From: Micrasema longulum
Lineage: Eukaryota; Arthropoda; Insecta; Trichoptera; Brachycentridae
Direction: 5' to 3'
Assembly (NCBI GenBank): GCA_022494885.1
Contig: JAGVSM010003612.1
Coordinates: 1 to 64,000 of the forward strand
DNA: 64,000 nt
The number at the start of each line of letters is the position of its first letter. The stretch's first letter is position 1. Positions 56,455 through 64,000 of the stretch are shown here, one piece after another. Position numbers and translations under genes: made by a program. The notes under the pieces were generated by a model. That model worked only from the letters and a program-made list of their open reading frames with translations, was not told the DNA's origin and did not search any database.

Positions 56455-56560
56455 TGAGGGACGGCAAAATGCGATCCGAAAGAATTTATTGACAACTCGT
56501 TGAAAACAACCCACAAAATATAAATATTTGGGTAAGTCATGGGAACGCGATTACTTTTAA
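56455..56560 (+). mobile_element. SINE family S2, 3' body
   Basis: GACAACTCGTTGAAAAC, CAAAATATAAATATTTGGGT and AAGTCATGGGAACGCG match the body of the 8880 copy. The tRNA-like head is not recognisable. Confidence 0.6.
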
Positions 56561-58285
56561 AAAATTAATTATTATAAATAAAAGAACAATATACGAACTA
56601 ACACAACACAACATGTATATACACACGCGTTTTTTCAAAATTAAAATTTAAAATATTACTCAAAAAAAAATTATTTGTTTTTGGTCTTACTTTAAGAAAT
56701 TACTAAAGGCAATAAGTCCGGTTTTAATTTAAGCGTGTATGTATATTTATACCATTGTAAAATTGTTTTGTATATATTTCATTGTACATATTGTGGTTAG
56801 TAAAGATGCACCTTTTTTACTTATTATTATATTGTGTTATAAAGTGTAAATTTATATGCTTTTAGGTAACCATATGGCGAAATACATTTTTTGCATAAAA
56901 AACCGACCAAGACTTAGACCAGGTCTTATTTCAATATTAAATTAACATCGCATCGATTATTTTGACCTAAACAGATTATCAACCCATGTTAACTCGTAAG
57001 TCAGTCACTTGACATAACTATTATATCACGGACCATTATCACTGATAATTCGTACATTTATAAGTGTGGCTAATTCAAAATTTGATAATAAAATAGTTCA
57101 AGTTGGGCTTGTTTGCATAAAGCTACGGAAATGAGGACGTGTTTGTCTGATGGAGATTTTTTTCCATTTAGATGCAATGAGATAGCTGTGATGATTCTGA
57201 AATATGTCTTTAGCAGGGGCGAATCGTCTATACAAGCGATTATGCGCCGCTTACCATTTTATTTGACCAGCCAAAACAATAATTTACAGTGACTTTATTT
57301 ACATAAAAACATACAAAGAACTACCATTTTTTATAAATCATTGCCACCGTTCATGTTTTTCTCCAAATATTAATAAAACACGCCCAGCGTCAGCAATGAG
57401 CCATGAAACTAGCCAATTATTCTAGTTTATTTCTTCATTCAAAGTATACTATAATTTGAACATCTTAAACCCAGTGATGGTTTTTCCCTCCCGGAGTAAG
57501 CTTGTAGATTACAAAAATAATTTAAGATTCTCGCTTTGGGAAACCGTATTTCAAACATTATTTCTTAATGGCTATTTTTGTTTGACCACCATTATTTTGA
57601 TGCAGTCATATCGCAGGACATGTGGCGCTCGATGCGGCCGTTTTTGGCATTATTCATTTCTAGAACAATTCGGCCCGTTGACATTTCAAATTTCATTTGT
57701 AATGGGAATACTTAATAGGTACTGAATTCATTGTGTTTTCTTTTTATAAATAGTTATAAAACGAATGTATCAAAGTAATGGATAATATAACTACGTAATT
57801 TCATATATCACAAAGTTATTAATAATCGTCTTTTCAGTTGATTTCATATCTATGAATACAACAACATCTCTTATCTGAGAGATGTTGTTGTGTCTCACAG
57901 AACCATTAAAAAAATAGCAATTAACAGTATAGTATTTATAAATTATTATATTATATTCTATGTAGGTACAAATTTATGATATTTTTTATGGCTTACCTGT
58001 AATTAAAATCACCGTTCGCACTAGTCTATAGCCAGTTGGATAGTTTGCTGTATAAAGCAATGTAATAATAATTAGCATAAACGTCGTGAAATTATCATTA
58101 ATTTTAAGATAATCAGATGCTAAAATGTAAGTATGGAGACAGCAGTTTACAGTGGTGTCGTAGTAACAACACTTATGTACAGAAGCAAAGTACGGAATTA
58201 GAAAAAAAAGGATGAAGGTATTCTAAATACTGTCTTAATACAAATGTGTGGTAAAACGTAGGTACATTTTGTAATGCTGAGGTAG
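56561..58285. other. Unassigned DNA with one perfect hairpin
   Basis: ACAACAACATCTCT (57858-57871) and AGAGATGTTGTTGT (57878-57891) pair perfectly around a 6-base loop. The 89-codon plus frame at 57456-57725 has no known motif. No shared repeat was found. Confidence 0.45.
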
Positions 58286-58289
58286 CATT

Positions 58290-58580
58290 ATCGGCAAAAT
58301 CAAGATATAAGTTCTGCGTGGATTTGGATGTACAGAGCAAATAAGCAACAAAAAACTGCTAAAAAGATTTACTTTGCAAATATTGATGGATGCAGAAATT
58401 GAGAAAAACCGAGAAAGACATGGTTTTGACCAAATTCTAGAAATACTTGAAAATTAACATGCCGAAAGTTGGAAGAAGTCGGCGGGCATTTATAAGAAAA
58501 TGTATGAATGTAAAGGAAGAATCTCTGTATACGTCAACCAAATGCAGTGATAAAGTGATGAGTCCTACTTTACAGACGAG
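58290..58580 (+). pseudogene. LINE family LY, decayed C-terminal fragment
   Basis: The plus strand can be read as KTAKKIYFANIDGCRN, stop, EKPRKTWF, aligning with ERTAKNIYNVNVHRCRN and GRPRKTWH of the 12.35 kb copy. Further on, RAFIRKCMNVKE and STKCSDKVMS align with MRRFMNVEEA and ARSECKDRVM. Stops and frameshifts are scattered, so this is the oldest LY copy. Confidence 0.65.
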
Positions 58581-58799
58581 AGTCCAGGAACAGTGGAAAA
58601 TTGCAGTTTGAATTTTTTTATAAATAATTTTAGCCTTCCAATAATCGGATTCGGGACCAAAAGAATGATAGGTAAATACGCCAACTACCACACAACGCGG
58701 CGGATTTATCTCAACTCGATTATTTTATTCAAGATTTGTAGCTGAGAGCAACCGTCGTGTCGCCATTGAATTGAAAACACTCGTCCAGGGATGCAATTT

Positions 58800-59075
58800 C
58801 AAACGCTCTTATAGCGCGTATTTAGTATGTAAATACGCGTGGGTAAAAGTGTTTTCTACGGCCGTGAGAGCGTTTAGAATAGCAGTACAGGGTTCTGGTT
58901 TTATTTTACACACAGAAATGTATTTCTGCTATTTAAAATATAATAAAAAAGAAACAATTTACGGCGTACGTAAGGTTACATTCCATCACGTTGGGCGCAG
59001 GCGCAGGGCGCTCCGCTCTCCGTTATCCGTTACGGCTAAACGTGCTATTGTAACGGCGTCGTTAGTGCTAACTGC
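58800..59075. other. Cluster of perfect stem-loops beside a CpG-rich patch
   Basis: Seven exact inverted repeats: AAACGCTCT/AGAGCGTTT (58801/58867), enclosing CGCGTATTTA/TAAATACGCG (58815/58830); AATAGCAG/CTGCTATT (58878/58926), enclosing CAGAAAT/ATTTCTG (58913/58922); TTACG/CGTAA near 58960; CCGTTAC/GTAACGG (59027/59050); GTTAG/CTAAC (59061/59068). The right half is CpG-rich. The 143-codon plus frame (58771-59202) has no known motif. The nature of the region is unknown. Confidence 0.5.
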
Positions 59076-59339
59076 CGCTACCGTCTTGTCCCTGTCCAGG
59101 AACGCCTTCATTTATTTAAAAAAAGATCATTTTACCACGAAGAGCTTATTCGTACATTCAAAGTGTTTTTTAGATATTTTTTCATTCATATTCTATACAT
59201 AAAACTATAAGTATATTTATAGAACGTTGCTTTGACAATCTAACTACGGTTATGAAAAGCAGTAATCAATACATTAAAAAATAAATAAAGGTATAAGACA
59301 TAGGAAAAAACTAAGTAAAATAGATTAATGAAAAAAAAG

Positions 59340-59710
59340 TTTCCAAATATATTAAAAAATGTTGAATACACAGTCAAAAACATAGTAAAAAATCGCATTT
59401 AAAAACTCAGTAAAATAAATACCGAATAAAAAGAAAATGCATGGTAAGAAACACAATAAAAACAAAGATATGGCAAAAAAAATATTTGAAAATACAGTAA
59501 ATACGTAGAAAAAACAAAATACATAGCAAAAAATATAGTAAAAGACATAGTAAAAAAAATTATTTATATATACGAGTATGTACAGCAAAAAACACATTTT
59601 CAACAAAACAAAGTAAAATATCTAGTAAAAAAAAACATAAAAAAACATGGTAAAAGATATTTTAAATAAAAACAGTATACATAGTAAAAAATAGTAAAAA
59701 TAGAGTAATT
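59340..59710. repeat. Degenerate minisatellite of ACATAGTAAAAAA-like units
   Basis: Units resembling ACATAGTAAAAAA or ACAGTAAATA recur about every 12-25 bases for roughly 370 bases. The minus frame at 59352-59606 therefore encodes a repeated FYYVF-like string and is not a gene. Confidence 0.7.
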
Positions 59711-60760
59711 AGTTTAATTAATATATTTAAATCTATGGAATCATTTTTTTTTAATTCTTAAATTACCTTTCATATTACGAGCTATTTAATCTGAATACGG
59801 GAGATATTACTAACTAATTCAAATTTTAATTTCTCGACAAAATGCCGTGTTGTTTACAATACGAAATTTGTATACATAAAATATTAATACATGATTAAGA
59901 ACACTCAGATATCGGGATATGATCAAACTGCTTTTTGGCTCAAATGTATGGGAATATAATATAAACTATTGAAATTGTCAGAAAAATATTTTTTATAAGC
60001 TTTTCTCAACTTTTGCAAATATTTGTTAAGGAATCAATCTTTGTTAATCATCAATCAAATTTTCACTTCAAATTTTTTTCAACACTCATGTTAATGAGTG
60101 TAAACGTGGACAACTTATTTCGTACAAAAAATATATTCATGCTTTAAAAACAACAAAAAAAATTGATGTGATTCTGCCATTAAAGATATACATCGTAAAC
60201 AAACAGTGAAAGGCGGCCATATTAAATGTTTGCGATTTTCAGATTTTTTTGCTTTAGTGCTAGACTTCATATTTTACTGATGAAAAAACAAGTCCACTTA
60301 TATAGAAAAGTTTTAAAACAAAATCGTTCATTTTATATTGGTCATGTTGGTCTATAAATTACTATCAACTTATAGAAAATATTGACAAAATCAAAACACT
60401 TTCAAACTAACACAATATGTATTGTACATAGCGATGTCGCTATGCTTTGTCTTGTCTATGTAGAGCAATATAAACTAAAAACCAAAAGTGTACTAAATAG
60501 TAAAACTGTACGTTTCGATATTGATTTGCCAAAAAAGAAACAAGAATTTTTACTTGGCCTGTCTGATCACGATATGCATGTGGTATTTTATCGACAAATG
60601 TTTATAAATTGTATGTTTTTTTATGTATGTCAGAGTATTATTTTTTAAATACCTCATAAAATAAACAATAAAAAACATTTATTTGACGCTGGTGTGATCA
60701 AGAAAATTCATTTAAATAAATGATTGTAAATGTTTGTATTAGTAGGTATATGTAAGCCAA
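59711..60760. other. Unassigned AT-rich DNA
   Basis: No shared repeat. The 88-codon plus frame at 60382-60648 is more mixed in composition than its neighbours but shows no recognisable domain. Confidence 0.4.
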
Positions 60761-60764
60761 AAAA

Positions 60765-61285
60765 AATGTTTCTCCAAATGTTTACAGACAGGCTGGATTT
60801 TCTCCCTAGGGAGTTATTCAGATCTAATATTGTTGCAAAATAGAGGGAAATCATTTTTAAGAAAAGTCAATCAAAAATATGTTCTCTTTCTGTTACAACA
60901 AATTTAGATCTGAATAACTCCTTAGGGAGAAAATCCAGCCTCTTAGCAAACATTTTGACATCCTCAAAACATTTTTGAATCAATTAACTGGTAAAAGATT
61001 AAACACAAATTGGAAAATTGTTTTCAGGCGTTGCCTAGATTCAGTGGGATGAATCTCACTTACATGATAAAAGTTTCAGCTCTTTTACTTCACAAAACTC
61101 AACAGCTAGAAGAGTTAAGGATATGTGGATGTTTAAACATGGCAGAATTGTGAATGTTGCACAGTGTGAAAAATGGCCACTTAAACTAGCTAATGACAGG
61201 ACATAAGCCCTGTAAATGCCTAGACATCCATATTCTCTTCTCTTTTTTTTTTCTCTCTGTTGCACGGTGGTCATAGCCTTTTGCT
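60765..61285. mobile_element. FB1 foldback: a compact hairpin followed by a right half
   Basis: 60770-60975 is a short unit whose tips (GGCTGGATTTTCTCCCTAGG, AGTTATTCAGATCTAA) pair with their mirror (TTAGATCTGAATAACT) across about 50 bases. It continues into a right-hand core: TTTTCAGGCGTTGCCTAG, GAATGTTGCACAGTGTGAAA, CATAAGCCCTGTAAATGCCT. The 72-codon minus frame is an artefact of the repeat. Confidence 0.8.
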
Positions 61286-61732
61286 GTTGTAATAAACATT
61301 CAAAGCATATGCTACTGTATTTAAAAAAAATACTTTTTCGTAAGAATGACTAATTTCAGAAAAAAAAAACTCATTTTTATTGAAATAAATATTTTATTAT
61401 TTGAATAAAACAGGAAAAAAAATTAAAACAATGATAATTAGTATAAACATATATAAATTTTATCTCTTTATATCGGTTTATTTAGTAGGTACACAAAAAT
61501 TACATTTTGACACAAAAATACATAGTGTGAGAGTACAAACATAAAACTAAACGTTCCAAAAAATAACGGTTTATTAAAAATCCAGTGTAGGTGTTGTCAA
61601 TTTACATAAATAAAAATGTCAGCACTTTATATTTACAAAACTATATATTTTCAAAGAAAAATATTAAAAACTATTAGTTGCACTTAAAAAAAAATCAAAC
61701 AAATAACAAACTCTTTTGACAAAATAGACTTT

Positions 61733-62600
61733 TTCTTACGAGGCAAATTCCTAAGGCTTGAAATTAAGGGATCTGAAGTAAGAAGAAGGCTATGTAAGAG
61801 ATCGGTATTAGATAAAGTTCGTGACATTTTTCGTGTGTTATCGCGCCTATAATGCTTAATATTTTTGTTGCTGATTCCGCTGCTTCCTCAGATTACTCTC
61901 CAATAGACAATAATGCATGCTCAATCACCTCAGACCTATGAATAGGTATTTTATGGACAGAAGATGGCAAGTAGTACCAGGGATATTCCTGAACTAGTTG
62001 TTGAGCAGTTTTTAACGTGTAATCCCTATACTTAACTTTATTTATATTATATCCTGATGACAAACATTGCAGCAAATGGCAACACCTGTCTATCAGATCC
62101 TCATTAAGGCCGTAATTATATAACAAGTCAGAACACTTAATACTTTCTAAAACTTCCTTTTGAGATTCACGTATATGGTTTGTGGTGTGATCTAACAAAG
62201 ATTGCAATTCTATTTTGGCAGACGATTCTGTGATTTTTTTTTTCCGATGTATACACCACTTTTGTACATTTAATACATTCCGGTAATATGGAAGAGTACA
62301 AGCAGCTCTTTTGAAATGCACAAATTGTTTTATTAATAAATACTGATGTTCAGTTAACTTTGCTTATACAATGAGAGATACTTCTTCGTCAGTACTGACT
62401 TGTAAAAATGGTGTATTAGATTAATCGGAGTACTTTAATAAAGTATTAACGGCAGAATCGTGTACTTTTGATAAAATTGCTAACCTTCTACATTTTAATC
62501 GTTTGCTACAGTCCCCGAAATTCTTAATGTGTCGATCATTTAAAAACGACATCTCTTGTAGCTGCTCCTGGACTTCCTGTACGTTGCGTGGATCCCAAAA
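61733..62600 (-). pseudogene. RAG1/Transib-like transposase, internally deleted pseudogene
   Basis: Reading on the minus strand from about 62594: DPRNVQEVQEQLQEMSF, GDCSKRLKCRRLA, two in-frame stops, FLQVSTDEEV, KLTEHQYLLIKQF, then the open 142-codon frame (62321-61893) with ELQSLLDHTT, KVKYRDYTLKTAQ, YPWYYLPSSVHKI and SEVIEHALLSIGE. After a stop come SEEAAESATK and, in another frame, KHYRRDNTRKMSR and LLLTSDPLISSLRNL. The C-terminal series (HK..IH..EVI..ALL.IG..SEE.....N...R) is the one shared by insect Transib-like transposases and the RAG1 core, with the catalytic Glu expected in the SEE region. The central part with the two catalytic Asp and the zinc-binding cysteines appears deleted. No host role is implied. 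Confidence 0.7.
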
Positions 62601-62959
62601 GGTCGCATTTTTCTGTCACATTCTACCAATCACAATATTTATCGACCATTTTTGGCATCCAATACTTGATTTTTTTTTTGTATATGTAATCAATAGGATT
62701 TTTTAAGTTATTTGTGTCGATATTTTTGACATCGAGTATTTTTTTGGCACATGTAAAGTATGGCGTTTTTTTCCACATTACTTCCATATTTAGCTAGCCA
62801 AATGTCAAACAAATGCATTTGCGCAAATAAACACTTGTAAAGAGATCCTAAAAAAAAAATTAAAAAAAAAGTCAGGCATGTAATTTTCCCAAAATAATTT
62901 ATTCGTGTGCAATGTACGGAGTGTACGGCTCATACTAAACCCCGGAGCAGAGTTGTGCA

Positions 62960-62985
62960 GACATATATATATATATATATATATC
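62960..62985. repeat. TA dinucleotide microsatellite
   Basis: A continuous run of TA repeats directly read from the sequence. Confidence 0.9.
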
Positions 62986-63381
62986 ATAAAAACAATGTTC
63001 TTGTGAACATTATGTAGTAAATAAGGTTAGGGGCACAGCGGGGTAAAATAGTTAAATGTTTATGGAAACAATTTTTTTTTTTTTAATTTAAACAAAATTT
63101 GTGCATTATGTAGCAGGGCCACTATTCAAAAACTTCTATTCACTTACACTTTAAAGTATATAAAAATAATCAAACGTACTTTCAATTTGAATTTTTATTA
63201 CAAAAAAACACATATCAATGACTAATTCTGAGAAACATAGAACAGTTAACACGGTGACTAATAAGCGCACTAATTACAGTAATTAGCATTTCCTTGGATG
63301 CACTCACTCTCGATGCTAAAATACAGATGAATCCTTTAGAAATCCTAAGTTGTTTTTATACTATTAGTAAATTTGGCCTTT

Positions 63382-63512
63382 ATACCCGTATGCAGATACA
63401 AAACTTAAGGTGAGGAAAGTACATTCTAATTTCAAATGCAGAGAATAACCCGAAGGTGAAGACAATAGAATGTACTCTCCTCTCCTTAAGGTTTGTCTCT
63501 GCATATGGGTAT
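63382..63512. repeat. 131-nt hairpin with 47-nt arms
   Basis: The left arm 63382-63428 (ATACCCGTATGCAGATACAA and on to AAAGTACATTCTA) pairs with 63466-63512 with five mismatches and no gaps; the loop is 37 bases. Size and pairing would suit a pre-miRNA-like fold or a very short MITE. There is no related copy in the window. Confidence 0.7.
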
Positions 63513-64000
63513 TAGTCACTAATTACCAGCAGTGACACGTTATAATTTGGACATGAAATTGGAAGGCTGTGACCAACGGCGGGACTACCGTGTGTTGCAA
63601 CAAATTTAGACAAAATTGTCTTCAACAGACTTGATAAAACAATAGTTTTTATTGATTTAAATCTTCAAGTGCAAAATATAAGTACTTTAGCGGACGTATT
63701 GTTAAAAACAATATCTTCCAGCCAATCAAAAAACAGACTAGTCAAAAGAAGCGTTTATAATTTAAAACACATATCAAAAGATACAAACATGAAAAAACCT
63801 AATTAATTTAAAAAAAAACAGATATTTTTTGATGGGTAGATAATGCTCGCATATATTGACTTAAATAAATGTATGTTATGTTATACATATTAAAGGATCA
63901 TGAATGCGGAATCAGGTTATGAGCTAAGAAAGAGAAAAGGATTTAAAAAACATATTTTAAAAAAACAATGAAATGATCTGAGGTCAGGTCTAAGAATATA

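Larger units (their letters stand above)
62601..64000. other. Unassigned DNA to the window end
   Basis: Mostly AT-rich; a pure TA run of about 24 bases lies at 62960-62985 and a hairpin at 63382-63512. No Transib-like terminal repeats (CAC-type heptamers in opposite orientation) could be matched around the transposase fossil. Confidence 0.4.

Noticed and set aside
56457..56495. CTGATGA followed 20 bases later by GAAAG, another hammerhead-like core
   Set aside because: Stem II is only three pairs plus an internal GC pair, there is no credible stem III or cleavage triplet, and stem I does not pair. The two core strings can co-occur by chance in 64 kb.

Overview
This window reads as intergenic or intronic DNA from an arthropod, most probably an insect. 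It is very AT-rich. It holds no complete host gene, no rRNA and no convincing functional tRNA. What fills it is decayed transposable elements: 3' ends of several lineages of non-LTR retrotransposon (LINE) with reverse-transcriptase (RT) C termini, four families of tRNA-headed SINE, a RAG1/Transib-like transposase fossil, a non-autonomous hAT-like element with intact ends, and several foldback or MITE-like elements. Most open reading frames here are parts of these elements or chance frames.

The dominant repeat, called FB1 here, is an inverted-repeat (foldback) family. I count about fifteen copies between 8.8 and 61.3 kb. Its arms can pair over 100-270 bp. Each arm has a nearly invariant centre around the palindrome TTACACA(C/G)TGTGTAA. 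Other families named here: S1 (tRNA-Val-like SINE), S2, S3 (SINE with a GATGAT-like tail), S4 (tRNA-like head), RF (repeat with CRE-like TGACGTCA motifs), RH, RI, and G3 (a retroposon of about 400 bp with a GAA-repeat tail). LINE families are labelled LA, LC, LY and so on.

Layout. 0-9 kb: LINE tails LA and LC, SINEs S3, S4 and S1, two RF copies, and a small in-frame coding-like scrap near 7.8 kb. 8.8-17.7 kb: FB1 copies, a hAT-like element with a perfect 8-bp target duplication (10.66-11.48 kb), LINEs LY, LD and LE. 17.7-26.3 kb: a G3 copy, CpG-rich patches, a hammerhead-ribozyme-like motif, nested MITE and SINE insertions, and one GC-rich candidate exon ending in a strong splice donor (25.38-25.63 kb). 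26-37 kb: diffuse repeats (RH, LG), LINE LA, a terminal-inverted-repeat element with a second hammerhead-like motif, S3 copies and LINE LF. 37-45 kb: a YADD-motif RT pseudogene, a 422-bp palindrome, the best hammerhead-like motif (41.45 kb), the second G3 copy, and a LINE split by an RTE insertion. 45-57 kb: the largest FB1 hairpin, LC, LK, LY and LL fossils, and more SINEs. 57-64 kb: a dense cluster of small stem-loops, a degenerate minisatellite, the Transib-like fossil and a 131-nt hairpin.

The contents do not form a pathway. The connecting story is insertion history: SINEs inside FB1, a MITE inside RF, an RTE inside an older LINE, and FB1 plus RI moving or duplicating together. Several balanced-composition, CpG-containing patches (2.5, 8.4, 20.3, 22.3, 25.5, 27.4, 45.7, 47.2, 54.9 and 59.0 kb) stand out from this background. 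They are the likeliest places for host exons or regulatory DNA, but I cannot assign any of them. Boundaries of repeats are by eye and usually good to about 10-20 bases.
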